From positions 35,340 through 99,339 of the forward strand of contig JAMLIH010000002.1 in the NCBI GenBank assembly GCA_023954255.1: a stretch of 64,000 bases of DNA, read 5' to 3'. The notes below the pieces were generated by a model. That model searched no databases and had not been told where the DNA came from. It was given only the letters and a program-made list of their open reading frames with translations. A program made the translations under genes and the position numbers. Positions 51,368 through 60,340 of the stretch are shown here, piece after piece (the first letter of the stretch is position 1; every line of letters starts with the position of its first letter). The stretch is from Phyllobacteriaceae bacterium. GTDB taxonomy: Bacteria; Pseudomonadota; Alphaproteobacteria; Rhizobiales; Rhizobiaceae.

Positions 51368-52006
51368 ATGTTCGATTTCGACATCATTCTGAACGCCTTT
51401 GTGACGCTGTTCGTCACCATCGACCCGCCGGGCCTCGCGCCCATCTTCCTTGCGCTGACAGCCGGCATGAACCGCACCGAGCGGTATTCGGTGGCACTGC
51501 GGGGCGTTGTCATTGCCTTCGTCGTGCTGGTTGCCTTTGCCCTGTTCGGCATCGTCGTGCTCGACACGATGGGTATCACCATCCACGCCTTTCGCGTCGC
51601 CGGCGGCCTTCTGCTGTTCTACATCGCCTTCGAGATGGTTTTCGAAAAGCGCCAGGAGCGCCACGAGAAGTCGTCGCGCACCGCGATCACCAAGGACCAG
51701 ATCGCCAACATCGCCGCCTTTCCCCTCGCCATCCCGCTGATTGCCGGTCCTGGTGCGATATCGGCAACCATCCTGCTGGCAACCGATCTGGGCCATGACT
51801 GGCAGCCCATGCTGCTGCTGCTCGGCGTGATCGTTCTGGTACTGCTGCTTGTGCTGGTTGCCTTCGTTGCGGCCGAATTCATCGACAAGTATCTCGGCAC
51901 GACAGGCCGCACCATCCTCACCCGCCTGCTGGGTGTGCTGCTCGCAGCCCTGGCCGTTCAGTTCGTTGCCGATGGTGCGCTGGCGCTGTTCGGCTCAGCG
52001 GGGTGA
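51368..52006 (+). CDS. MarC-family integral membrane protein
   Basis: This inner-membrane protein of 212 residues has six hydrophobic helices (family UPF0056, MarC/YhgN). NAFVTLFVTIDPPGLAPIFLALTAGM near the N terminus and PLAIPLIAGPGAISATILLAT near residue 128 are the two family repeats. Its function is unknown; it is no longer thought to cause multidrug resistance. It neighbours gyrA, as in other rhizobia. The ATG at 51368 follows GGGA. Confidence 0.92.
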   Translation: MFDFDIILNAFVTLFVTIDPPGLAPIFLALTAGMNRTERYSVALRGVVIAFVVLVAFALFGIVVLDTMGITIHAFRVAGGLLLFYIAFEMVFEKRQERHEKSSRTAITKDQIANIAAFPLAIPLIAGPGAISATILLATDLGHDWQPMLLLLGVIVLVLLLVLVAFVAAEFIDKYLGTTGRTILTRLLGVLLAALAVQFVADGALALFGSAG

Positions 52007-52021
52007 ACTGCGGCTGCTGGT

Positions 52022-52402
52022 CTATTGCGGCAGTTGCAGGGTGAATTCCCTGCCCCCGTATCCATGCACGCTGTCGCGTGCCCGTATGGTGACTTCGCTG
52101 ACACCTTCGGGGATGGCTACGCCCGAAAGCGAACGCGTGAAGGGCTGTTCGTCCACATGGGGGTGCAGCAGTTCGCGTGTGCCGTAAACCGCGCCATCGG
52201 GGCCTACCACGTCCCACGCATCGGCATAGTGGTCCCAGCCGCTATCGGCATGGGCAACGGTGACATCGAAATGCCAGCCATCGCCGCTTTTGCGCGCCTT
52301 TGCCGCCACCACATCGGCCTCGCCGGCAAACACCACGGGACTGACCACGAGTAACATCAATCCGGCGCCTGCTGCCAAAATCCGCCCGATGCGCACCGTC
52401 AT
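52022..52402 (-). CDS. Secreted conserved protein of unknown function
   Basis: This 126-residue protein has a signal peptide (about residues 8-26 hydrophobic, ending VVFAG). The mature part reads like an extracellular beta-sandwich: KSGDGWHFDVTVAHADSGWDHYADAWDVVGPDG, TRELLHPHVDEQPFTRSLSG, VTIRARDSVHGYGGREFTL, with several His and Asp that could bind a metal. I do not recognise the family with confidence. It is divergent from the cation transporter with 108 bp between starts. Confidence 0.7.
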   Translation of the reverse strand: MTVRIGRILAAGAGLMLLVVSPVVFAGEADVVAAKARKSGDGWHFDVTVAHADSGWDHYADAWDVVGPDGAVYGTRELLHPHVDEQPFTRSLSGVAIPEGVSEVTIRARDSVHGYGGREFTLQLPQ

Positions 52403-52510
52403 TATACCAATTCCTCTTTGAGCCGAATGACGCCGGCTGCAGGGTTCCGTTCCCAGCCACAACCGGCTATGGCATTAGAGGCTGACGGCAACCGGAGGAC
52501 AAATCACAAC

Positions 52511-53470
52511 ATGGCGAGCGGATCGAAGAAGGTCATCTACGCGGCCCTGGCAGGCAATGCCCTGATTGCCGTCACGAAGTTCGTTGCCGCGACGATCACC
52601 GGCTCATCCGCCATGCTGTCGGAAGGCATTCACTCGCTGGTCGATACCGGCAATCAGGGCCTGCTGCTCTACGGAATGAAGCGCGCGGCCCGGCCCGCCG
52701 ACGAGGAGCATCCCTTCGGCTACGGCGCCGAACTCTATTTCTGGGCCTTTGTCGTTGCCATCCTGATCTTTGCCATCGGCTCCGGCATCTCGATCTATGA
52801 AGGCATCAAGAAGGTGCTTGATCCTCACGTCATCAGCGATCCGACGATCAACTATGTGGTGCTCGGGCTCGCCATGCTGTTCGAGGGTGTCGCCTGGTGG
52901 ATCGCCTACAAGGAATTTGCCGCCGTCAAGGGCAGCCGAAGCCTGGTCGAGGCGGTGCGCCAGTCCAAGGACCCGACGGTCTTCACCGTGCTGTTCGAGG
53001 ATACCGCCGCCATGCTCGGCCTCATCGTCGCCTTTGTCGGCATCTTCCTGGCACAATATCTCGCCATCCCGCAGCTTGATGGCGTCGCCTCCATCCTCAT
53101 CGGCGTCATTCTGGCGATTACCGCCGTGCTGCTGGCTATGGAAACCAAGGGCCTGCTGATCGGAGAGGCCGCAGCGCCCGAACTCGTCGCCTGGGTCAGC
53201 GAACAAGTCGCCAATGCCGAGGGTGTCGACAAGCTCAATGAAATCCGCACCCTGCATCGCGGGCCGCGCGACGTGCTGCTTGCCGTTTCCATCGATTTCA
53301 AGAACAATCTGACCGTCGGCAAGGTGGAAAACGCCATCTACAGGCTGGAACTGGCGATCAAGGAGCGTTTTCCCGAGGTCAAGCGCCTCTATATCGAGGT
53401 CCAGAACAAGCGCCACCACGCCGAAGAGGTGCGCAAGGCGGCCGCGGCACGAAAACGCGAGGCGGACTGA
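52511..53470 (+). CDS. Cation diffusion facilitator, ZnT9/SLC30A9-like
   Basis: This CDF transporter of 319 residues has about six transmembrane helices. The TM2 motif GIHSLVDTGNQGLLLYG carries His and Asp. The TM5 motif is VLFEDTAAMLGLIVAF, where Glu-Asp replace the usual His-x3-Asp, as in the SLC30A9 (ZnT9) branch. The C-terminal cytoplasmic domain starts around residue 220. Zn or Mn export is likely, but the ZnT9-like branch differs from classical zinc exporters. Confidence 0.88.
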   Translation: MASGSKKVIYAALAGNALIAVTKFVAATITGSSAMLSEGIHSLVDTGNQGLLLYGMKRAARPADEEHPFGYGAELYFWAFVVAILIFAIGSGISIYEGIKKVLDPHVISDPTINYVVLGLAMLFEGVAWWIAYKEFAAVKGSRSLVEAVRQSKDPTVFTVLFEDTAAMLGLIVAFVGIFLAQYLAIPQLDGVASILIGVILAITAVLLAMETKGLLIGEAAAPELVAWVSEQVANAEGVDKLNEIRTLHRGPRDVLLAVSIDFKNNLTVGKVENAIYRLELAIKERFPEVKRLYIEVQNKRHHAEEVRKAAAARKREAD

Positions 53471-53541
53471 CACAAAAGGTTTGCCATTCGGACGCAGGTC
53501 GGGTTCAAATCATTTCCCATTGGTCACCTCGGAGGAACGCA

Positions 53542-53934
53542 GTGAACACCAGATCCCTTTGCCTTGCAGCCGCTATTTCCGTCTGCCTTGCCGGCCCGGC
53601 AGCCGCCTTTTCCATCAGCTTCAGCTGGGGCAACCTGAAGAAGTGCACCAGCGGCAATCCAAACCGCGTCTCCAACCCGGCCTTCAAGCTCAGCGCCGTC
53701 CCCGACGGCACGGCCAAAATCCGCTTCAAGATGAAGGATCTCAACGTGCCGAGCTACAACCACGGCGGCGGCACGGTGACATATTCCGGCGGCTCGACCA
53801 TTGCCCCGGGCGCTTTCAACTATAAGAGCCCCTGCCCGCCGAATGGCGCGCACAATTACGAGTGGACGGCAACCGCGCTCGACGCGAAAGGCAAGAAACT
53901 CGGCGAGGCCAAGGCCACCAAGCGCTATCCCTAG
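53542..53934 (+). CDS. Small secreted PEBP-like (YbhB) protein
   Basis: This 130-residue exported protein has a signal peptide (about 5-22, AAAFS). The mature part resembles the C-terminal half of phosphatidylethanolamine-binding/YbhB-like proteins: KIRFKMKDLNVPSYNHGGGTV, then CPPNGAHNYEWTATALDAKGKKLGEA, the PEBP C-P-P-x-G-x-H-x-Y segment. It is shorter than the roughly 180-residue standard. The GTG at 53542 follows GGAGG. Confidence 0.72.
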   Translation: MNTRSLCLAAAISVCLAGPAAAFSISFSWGNLKKCTSGNPNRVSNPAFKLSAVPDGTAKIRFKMKDLNVPSYNHGGGTVTYSGGSTIAPGAFNYKSPCPPNGAHNYEWTATALDAKGKKLGEAKATKRYP

Positions 53935-53975
53935 GCCGATTTCCCAGTCTGCACCGGAATACCGGCTCTCAAAGG

Positions 53976-54014
53976 AAAACGGGCGGCCAGGGATTGTCCC
54001 GGGCCGCCCGTTTT
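53976..54014. terminator. Bidirectional intrinsic terminator
   Basis: AAAACGGGCGGCC and GGCCGCCCGTTTT are perfect inverses (13 bp) around a 13-base loop, giving a GC-rich stem with T tracts on both sides. It lies 42 bp beyond the PEBP-like gene (plus) and 34 bp beyond the hydrolase gene (minus), serving both. Confidence 0.9.
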
Positions 54015-54047
54015 GTAATCCGTCATCTGCTGCCGAAAGGCCCCCGT

Positions 54048-54623
54048 TCAGCCGCTGTTGATCTGGGAGATCACCCGCGAGTGCATGTTCGGGTGGTTGC
54101 CGCTGTCGATATGGCCGGTATCGAGTTCAAGCGTACCCATGCGCGTGCTCGAATTGCCGCCTGCCCGGTGCAGTTTGCGGCGTGAGCAGCCCGAGTTGGA
54201 ACAGATGAAACTGTCGGCCTTGTTCACATTGTCCTGAACTGCAGCCATGTTGCCGCCCTCGATGGCTGCAAGATAGTGAACCTTGACGCCATTGCGTGCG
54301 AGCTGGGCGGCTATGCTGGCAACGGCATTGGCGCCCTGGCTGATGCCGACCAGCGAAATCTGCGTGGAAGGATCGTTGTTGTAGGCGTTTGTGGCATCCT
54401 TGATGATGCCGTTGATGGCAGCCTGCGATACGCTGCCGGAAAACTTGAAGTGCCTGGCATAGGGAATTTTCTTGGAAAGATTGGTCAGCCCGTAGCCAAA
54501 GGCCTTTGAAAACAGTCCGTTGACCAGATAGACCTTCTTCGGCGCGGCCAATGCCTCCCCCGACGCCAGAACCGCGACCAGCATGACGGCGGCGGCAATT
54601 GAAACCATGCGTTTGAATGGCAT
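54048..54623 (-). CDS. Secreted alpha/beta-hydrolase-like protein
   Basis: This 191-residue exported protein has a signal peptide (about residues 7-27, cleavage near ALA). After VYLVNGLFSKAFGYGLTNLSKKI comes a nucleophile-elbow GISQGAN (GxSxG) near residue 94, then VKVHYLAAIEGGNM. A Cys pair (CSNSGC) follows. The layout parallels the lipase-like protein at 28065-28757. Function is unknown. Confidence 0.72.
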   Translation of the reverse strand: MPFKRMVSIAAAVMLVAVLASGEALAAPKKVYLVNGLFSKAFGYGLTNLSKKIPYARHFKFSGSVSQAAINGIIKDATNAYNNDPSTQISLVGISQGANAVASIAAQLARNGVKVHYLAAIEGGNMAAVQDNVNKADSFICSNSGCSRRKLHRAGGNSSTRMGTLELDTGHIDSGNHPNMHSRVISQINSG

Positions 54624-54802
54624 TCCCGTACTCCTTCGTGGCGCGCCCCGCCAATTTCAGGGCCGTCTCTCGCTTCTGCCTCGCAAGCAAACCGGCCTTA
54701 ACGTTGCGAATCTTCCGTGCGAAACCTGCTTGCAGCGCGGTTCAAAATCAACCCCGCGTGACGATCCGTAAGAAACACTGCCGAAACGGCTGCCGGCCAG
54801 CG

Positions 54803-55249
54803 TCACCCGTAGCGGTTGGGTTCCTTCGAGCCCTTGCGCAAAATCCAGTAGAGAAGCGGCAAAAAGATGGCTGCCGCCACCGCCATATGCGTGTAGCTCA
54901 CGCCCCATTCGGGAAAATACAGGAACGCCGCAAGCACGGCGACGAAGGGCACGCCCAGCAATGCCCACCACCCGGCGCGGTCGTGATCGTGCACCCGGCG
55001 CACGGCAAGCGCAAAGAAGGGTATCATCAACAGCGCGAAAATGACCTTGTCGAGCGTGATCCCCTCGCGCACTTCTCCTGGCAGATAGCAGATCCAGTTC
55101 TCGTTGATTTCGCACAGGTTGGGCGCCAGCCAGGTTTCATCCGCATAGGCGGCGGCAAGCCACAGGATCAGCGCCAGCGGCAGAAATTGCAGGAATTTCG
55201 CCCGCTTCACGCGGCCCGAGAACGAAAACAAACGGGTCAGTTTCTTCAT
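54803..55249 (-). CDS. DUF805-family membrane protein
   Basis: This 148-residue membrane protein has about four hydrophobic segments. It starts with MKKLTRLFSFSGRVKRAKFLQFLPLALIL, the DUF805 opening (FxGR), and has RRVHDHDRAGWWALLGVPFV, the conserved R-x-H-D-x-x-x-G-W segment. The role of the family is unknown. The ATG at 55249 follows AGGACAGG. Confidence 0.88.
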   Translation of the reverse strand: MKKLTRLFSFSGRVKRAKFLQFLPLALILWLAAAYADETWLAPNLCEINENWICYLPGEVREGITLDKVIFALLMIPFFALAVRRVHDHDRAGWWALLGVPFVAVLAAFLYFPEWGVSYTHMAVAAAIFLPLLYWILRKGSKEPNRYG

Positions 55250-55332
55250 TGCCGCAAACCTGTCCTGCCTGAAAGGAATCACCGGGAATCAGCTGGCCGC
55301 CAGATGACAGCGAACCGGGCCGGCATGCAAGG

Positions 55333-57315
55333 CTAAGCTTTGCTGCCGGGCTTCCGGCCGGCATTGCCGGTTGCAGCCTCGCGCCGCTGGTCAGCCTTCC
55401 TTGCCGCGGCCGCAGGTTCCGTCGGCTTGGGCGGCGGTGTCCAGGCGCGGTCGGTACGGTCGTGAAACTCCCGGTTCATGCCGGCCATCGCATCGAGCAT
55501 CATCTGGTTACGCTCGCGGGCAGCCGACATGTAGGCCTCGTTGTCGTAGACATCGACGTCCTCTTTCCAGTGCTGCGCCAGTTCGCGCAAGGTCTGGCGG
55601 TCGTGATCCTCGAACACGCGCACGGCCTTTCGGGCAGTGAACTTGTGCATGCCAAGTGCCTCAAGCGCATAACGTCCGGCGCGCAGCGAGGAATCGAAGA
55701 CTTCCCGCACGATGTCATCGGCGCCTGCCCTGAAGAGCCGGTAGACGCTGAGGCGGTCGGTCGCCCTGGCGATGACATGGACATGGGGATAATTGAGCTT
55801 GACCATCCGGACGATCTCCAGCGCCTGCTCCTCATCGTCGATTGCCACCACCAGCAGTACTGCCTCCCCGATGCCGGCAGCATGCAGAAGATCGGGCCGC
55901 GTCGCATCGCCGTAGAAAACCTTTGAGCCGAACTTGCGCAGCCCGTCGACCAGTTCCGAATTGTGGTCGATCACAACGGTCTTGTGGCCATTGCCCATCA
56001 GCATGCGGTTGACGATCTGGCCAAAGCGGCCATGGCCGGCGATGATGATCGGGCCGCTGTCCTCGATCGCATCCATCTCCCGGATTTCGCCCGCCTCACC
56101 GCGCCGTGCCAGCACCTTGTCGTAGAGAATGAACAGCGCCGGCGTCAGCAGCATGGAAAGTGCCACCACCAGCGACAGCAGCGTGACGATGCGCTGGTCG
56201 ATGACATGGTTCTGCAGCGAGAAACTCAGCAGCACGAAGCCGAATTCGCCCGCCTGGGCAAGGCCGAGCGTGAACAGCCAATGGTCCGGAGACGGCAGGC
56301 GGAACAGTTTTGCCAGCGCAAACAGCACCACTGCCTTTGCCGCCATCACCGCAAAAGTCAGGCCGATGATGGTGGAAAACTCGCCGAACAGCGTGTCGAA
56401 ATCGATACCGGCACCGACGGTGATGAAAAACAGGCCGAGCAAAAGCCCCTTGAAGGGCTCGATATCGGCTTCAAGCTCGTGGCGGTATTCAGAGTTCGCC
56501 AGCACAACACCGGCGAGAAACGTGCCGAGCGCCGGAGAGAGGCCCACCAGCGTCATCAGCAGGGCGATGCCGATGACCAGCAGCAGGGCCGCAGCAGTGA
56601 ACATCTCTCGCAGTCTGGAGTCGGCGATGAAGCGGAACAGCGGCCGCGACAGGAAGATGCCGCCCAGAATGACCGCCGCAACCGCGCCAAGCGTTACCAG
56701 CGCCACGCCCCAGCCCGGCAGGCCGTCGACCAGGCTCATGGCAGCATGTGCCGCATCCGCCTCGCCATGGCCGGTGGCCGCAGGCGCATCATGGCCGCCA
56801 CCCGAAACCGCCAACAGCGGGATCAGCGCCAGCATGGGGATTACGGCAATGTCCTGAAACAGCAGAACGGAGAAACTTGCCTGCCCGCCCTCGCTGCCCA
56901 GCAGCCGCTTTTCATTGAGCGTCTGCAACACGATCGCCGTCGAGGAAAGCGAGAGGATAAGCCCGCAGGCCAGCGCCATCTGCCAGGTCAGCCCGAGTGC
57001 CAGTCCACCCGCCGCGATCAACGCCGCCGTCGCACCCACCTGCAGCCCGCCAAGACCGAGCAGGCGCTGGCGCATCTGCCACAGAACCTTGGGCTCAAGT
57101 TCCAGCCCGACGATGAACAGCATCATGACGACGCCGAATTCGGCAAAATGCTGCAATTGCTGGGTCTCGTTGCCGACCAGGCCGATGACCGGCCCGATGA
57201 GAATGCCCGCGATCAGATAACCGAGCACCGAACCGAGCCCGAGCCGCTTGGCGATCGGCACGGCGATGACCGCGGCAACGAGATAGACGAAAGCCTGAAA
57301 CAGAAACCCGCCCAT
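55333..57315 (-). CDS. kefB: Glutathione-regulated potassium-efflux-type antiporter (CPA2, KefB/KefC family)
   Basis: This 660-residue inner-membrane protein has about twelve transmembrane helices followed by a TrkA-N (RCK) domain. The membrane part includes GVVMMLFIVGLELEPKVLW and ALACGLILSLSSTAIVLQTL; the RCK domain begins near residue 415 with IIIAGHGRFGQIVNRML, a dinucleotide-binding Gly motif. It exchanges K+ for H+ in acid or electrophile stress. The start overlaps the stop of the kefF-like gene (TAATG), so the two are coupled. Confidence 0.92.
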   Translation of the reverse strand: MGGFLFQAFVYLVAAVIAVPIAKRLGLGSVLGYLIAGILIGPVIGLVGNETQQLQHFAEFGVVMMLFIVGLELEPKVLWQMRQRLLGLGGLQVGATAALIAAGGLALGLTWQMALACGLILSLSSTAIVLQTLNEKRLLGSEGGQASFSVLLFQDIAVIPMLALIPLLAVSGGGHDAPAATGHGEADAAHAAMSLVDGLPGWGVALVTLGAVAAVILGGIFLSRPLFRFIADSRLREMFTAAALLLVIGIALLMTLVGLSPALGTFLAGVVLANSEYRHELEADIEPFKGLLLGLFFITVGAGIDFDTLFGEFSTIIGLTFAVMAAKAVVLFALAKLFRLPSPDHWLFTLGLAQAGEFGFVLLSFSLQNHVIDQRIVTLLSLVVALSMLLTPALFILYDKVLARRGEAGEIREMDAIEDSGPIIIAGHGRFGQIVNRMLMGNGHKTVVIDHNSELVDGLRKFGSKVFYGDATRPDLLHAAGIGEAVLLVVAIDDEEQALEIVRMVKLNYPHVHVIARATDRLSVYRLFRAGADDIVREVFDSSLRAGRYALEALGMHKFTARKAVRVFEDHDRQTLRELAQHWKEDVDVYDNEAYMSAARERNQMMLDAMAGMNREFHDRTDRAWTPPPKPTEPAAAARKADQRREAATGNAGRKPGSKA

Positions 57316-57941
57316 TACCCGCCCGCCTTCACTGCCGCCTTCGCAGGCTTCATCGGCACGCCGTTGAGCAGATCGCGGCGGCTCGCAGATGCAAGCGGGA
57401 TGCGATCCTGCGAAAGCGCCGTCAGCAGTTCGGTAAACTCCGCCACATGCGCCTCCACGCGCCCCTCTTCATGGGCCCGCCGTGACGCGTACAGGGCAAA
57501 GGGCGGCAGATACGTCATCCCGCACAGGCTTGCGGTCTGTTCCAGCGGCGCAAAAAGTTCGCGCAGGCTGAAATGGTTGTAGCCGTGCTTGTGATAGGCC
57601 TTTTGCGGCCCGCCGGCACTCAGCGCACAGAAAAAGGTCTTGCCGACCAGTTTCGTGCCGTTTTCGCCATAGGCAAAACCGTATTCGAGCACCAGGTCCT
57701 GCCACTCCTTGAGCATGGCCGGCGTCGAATACCAGTAGACGGGATGCAGGAACACGATGATGTCGTGTTTCAAAAGCCGCTTCTGCTCACGGTCCACATC
57801 GATGAAATAGTCTGGATACTCGGCGTAGAGATCGACCAGGGTAACGAATTTCAGACTGCCGGCAGCTCTTGCAAGCGCCACATTCACTTCCGAGCGCCGC
57901 TGGGCAGGATGGGCGAAAAGGACGAGTATCTTCTTGTTCAA
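57315..57941 (-). CDS. KefF/KefG-like NAD(P)H oxidoreductase, antiporter ancillary protein
   Basis: This 208-residue flavodoxin-fold protein matches the ancillary subunits that activate KefB/KefC: KILVLFAHPAQRRSEVN, FLHPVYWYSTPAMLKEW, LVLEYGFAYGENGTKLVGKTF and FSLRELFAPLEQTASLCGM. It begins with TTG at 57941 after GGAAA. Its coupling with the antiporter gene supports that role. Confidence 0.9.
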   Translation of the reverse strand: MNKKILVLFAHPAQRRSEVNVALARAAGSLKFVTLVDLYAEYPDYFIDVDREQKRLLKHDIIVFLHPVYWYSTPAMLKEWQDLVLEYGFAYGENGTKLVGKTFFCALSAGGPQKAYHKHGYNHFSLRELFAPLEQTASLCGMTYLPPFALYASRRAHEEGRVEAHVAEFTELLTALSQDRIPLASASRRDLLNGVPMKPAKAAVKAGG

Positions 57942-57992
57942 GGCGTTTCCGGCATTTCCCTTGCTGGCCGCGCGGGCCTTTGTGTCGGCCAG

Positions 57993-59162
57993 TTACCAGA
58001 TTTCGCCGTACAGCGCGACGATTTCCTCTGCCGTGGGAATGCGCGGATTGTTCTGCGGCGAGCCGGAGGCAAGCGCCTGCTCGGCCATCAGCGGCCAGAG
58101 GCCCGCCGCCTTTGCCCGCTCATGGCCGATGGCTGTCGGCGATGGCACCTGAAGATCGCTGTTGAGTTGGCGCAGGCCCTCGACCAGCTTGGCACAGGCC
58201 GTTTCATCGCTGTCGCTCTCGCTCGCCCAGTTCATCACCCGTGCGCAATCGCCATAGCGCTTCGGCGCCTCGGCGACGGAAAAGGCGGTAACTGCCGGCA
58301 GCAGCATGGCGTTGGAAAGCCCGTGGGCAACATGAAAATGCGCCCCAATGGGGCGGCTCATGCCGTGCACCAGCGCAACGGAGGCGTTGGAAAACGCCAT
58401 TCCGGCCTGCGCGGCTGCCAGCATCAACGCCTCGCGCGCCGGTCCGTTTTCAGGATCCTCGCAGGCTGCCCGCACATTGGCGGCGATCAGCGGCATCGCC
58501 GAAAGCGCGAAGGCATCGGTATAGGCGAAGGCCTTGCGGCTGACATAGGCCTCGATGGCATGGGTCAGGCTGTCGACCGCGGTATCGGCGGTGATCCGCC
58601 ACGGCTTGGTGATGGTGAAGGTCCAGTCGATCAGCGCGGCGGTCGCCACGCAGGCAAGGCCCGACAGGTTGTATTTCTCGGTTCTCACCGTATCGGTGAT
58701 CACGCACCAGCGCGTCAGTTCCGAACCCGTGCCGCCGGTGGTCGGGATGAGGATGATCGGCAGGCCGCAGGCGTCGATCTGCGCAGGTGCCTTGTAGTCG
58801 CGCACATGGCCCGGATTGACCGACAGGAACGAGATTGCCTTGGCGGTATCCATCGGACTGCCGCCGCCAAGCCCGATAATGCAGTCATAGGCGCCGCCCT
58901 CAAGCCCCTTGCGCAACACCGCGAGACCTTCATCGACACAGGTATCGGTCGGGTCCTCGACGACGCCGTCGAACAGGCCCCATTCGATGCCCGCCCTGTC
59001 CAGAACATCGGTGACTTTCGCCACATGGCCGAGCTTGACGAGGTTGGTATCGGTAACGACGAGCGGCCGCGAAAGGCCGAGTTGGCTGAGCACCTCGGCG
59101 GTCTCCGCATGCACCCCGCCGCCGATGCGGATGATGCGCGGCGACTGGACCCTGCCGATCAT
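57993..59162 (-). CDS. Iron-containing alcohol dehydrogenase
   Basis: This 389-residue group III (Fe-type) alcohol dehydrogenase has the GGGSPMDTAKAI phosphate-binding loop near residue 92, PTTGGTGSELTRWCVITD, the metal ligands in AVDSLTHAIEAYVS (Asp and His), and ALVHGMSRPIGAHFHVAHG with two more His. The substrate alcohol is unknown. The start at 59162 has GAGG upstream; 59177 is an alternative. It lies just downstream of ssb. Confidence 0.92.
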   Translation of the reverse strand: MIGRVQSPRIIRIGGGVHAETAEVLSQLGLSRPLVVTDTNLVKLGHVAKVTDVLDRAGIEWGLFDGVVEDPTDTCVDEGLAVLRKGLEGGAYDCIIGLGGGSPMDTAKAISFLSVNPGHVRDYKAPAQIDACGLPIILIPTTGGTGSELTRWCVITDTVRTEKYNLSGLACVATAALIDWTFTITKPWRITADTAVDSLTHAIEAYVSRKAFAYTDAFALSAMPLIAANVRAACEDPENGPAREALMLAAAQAGMAFSNASVALVHGMSRPIGAHFHVAHGLSNAMLLPAVTAFSVAEAPKRYGDCARVMNWASESDSDETACAKLVEGLRQLNSDLQVPSPTAIGHERAKAAGLWPLMAEQALASGSPQNNPRIPTAEEIVALYGEIW

Positions 59163-59180
59163 GCCAGCCTCGGCCATCGG

Positions 59181-59672
59181 TCAGAACGGGATTTCGTCGT
59201 CGAAATCGCTTGAGCCGCCACCGAAGCTCGGCCCGGACTGGCCGAAATCGGAGCCACCGCCCGAACTGCCCTGCCCGCCGCCCTGAGCGCCACGGTTGCC
59301 GTAATCGCCGCCGCCATCGCCACGCCCGTCCAGCATGGTCAGGTTGGAGTTGAAGCCCTGCAGCACCACTTCGGTGGTGTAGCGGTCCTGGCCCGACTGG
59401 TCCTGCCATTTGCGGGTCTGCAACTGGCCTTCCAGATAGACTTTCGAGCCCTTCTTCAGAAACTGCTCGACAACCTTGCAAAGCCCCTCATTGAAGATGA
59501 CGACGCGGTGCCATTCGGTCTTTTCGCGCCGCTCGCCGGTATTGCGGTCACGCCAGCTTTCCGATGTCGCCACCGAAAGATTGGCGATTGGCCGGCCATC
59601 CTGGGTGCGGCGGATTTCGGGATCCGCCCCAAGATTGCCGACCAGAATGACCTTGTTGACGCTGCCTGCCAT
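59181..59672 (-). CDS. ssb: Single-stranded DNA-binding protein
   Basis: This 163-residue protein has the OB fold ([72 protein letters not shown]) and a Gly-rich linker ending in the DDEIPF tip that recruits partners. It is next to uvrA, divergently, with the small coiled-coil gene between; this neighbourhood is known from other alphaproteobacteria. Confidence 0.97.
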   Translation of the reverse strand: MAGSVNKVILVGNLGADPEIRRTQDGRPIANLSVATSESWRDRNTGERREKTEWHRVVIFNEGLCKVVEQFLKKGSKVYLEGQLQTRKWQDQSGQDRYTTEVVLQGFNSNLTMLDGRGDGGGDYGNRGAQGGGQGSSGGGSDFGQSGPSFGGGSSDFDDEIPF

Positions 59673-59903
59673 GAGTTAACTCCCTGAATGCCTTTGCGGC
59701 TTTGTTGCCCGGCTGCTGCCTGCTCTGAAAGTGGCACCCGCAGGAACCCTTTGAAGCGCAACAAGCGGCCTGGCAATGTTCTTTCGTGTGTTGTGGTGGA
59801 AACTTGCCCGCCAGTCGAGAAAAGACGCCGTCAATCCCCAGATTATCTGCCCCCGGATTATCGGCACTTTCGGCCCGCCAAAGCGGCTGCCGGACCGCCC
59901 CCG

Positions 59904-60089
59904 CTACAAAAACAGCTTCGCAATCGCGACGATCGCAAGTGTTGCACCAGACCCGACCACCAGCGGATAAAACGATTTCTCCAGCCTGATCTTGTCGGTC
60001 TCGGCATTTATCTTCGCAGTCTGCGCAAGCAGGTTGGAAATCTCGGCATCAAATCTGCGGTTGCGGCTTTCGCGTTCTTCTCTTGTCAT
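59904..60089 (-). CDS. Small coiled-coil protein with C-terminal membrane helix
   Basis: This 61-residue protein has an N-terminal charged coiled coil (TREERESRNRRFDAEISNLLAQ, then AKINAETDKIRLEKSF) and a hydrophobic C-terminal helix (about residues 42-60). It is between ssb and uvrA, and its start is 65 bp from the LexA box described separately, so it may be in the SOS regulon. No family is recognised. Confidence 0.6.
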   Translation of the reverse strand: MTREERESRNRRFDAEISNLLAQTAKINAETDKIRLEKSFYPLVVGSGATLAIVAIAKLFL

Positions 60090-60153
60090 CGGGCCCTCAC
60101 TTGTGTGGGTCGCCAGCCAACATAAGCCATGCCGGCTTTTTTTACAAGTATAT

Positions 60154-60168
60154 GTTCCTTTTTTGTTC
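60154..60168 (+). promoter_or_regulatory. LexA (SOS) box, GTTC-N7-GTTC
   Basis: GTTC at 60154-60157 and GTTC at 60165-60168 are separated by seven bases, the alphaproteobacterial LexA direct-repeat site. It is 172 bp upstream of uvrA, a known SOS gene, and 65 bp upstream of the divergent small coiled-coil gene. It could repress both. Confidence 0.75.
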
Positions 60169-60340
60169 TATATTTGGCGAGACTGATTCCCCGATATTTG
60201 CGGCAAATGTCAGGAGTCTTCGAGACAGCAGGGAAAAACCGCCGCAGCCCACTTCTAAATCCCGTATCAGGAACTAAGTTAGGACCTGCAAGCCCCTGGA
60301 TGTCCAAGGGGCGCAACCAGCCAGCAAACCGACCCAACCC

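Noticed and set aside
55963-59213. Two plus-strand frames of about 540 codons opposite kefB, the kefF-like gene and the alcohol dehydrogenase
   Set aside because: Both are antisense shadows; the minus-strand genes are recognised families with full motifs.
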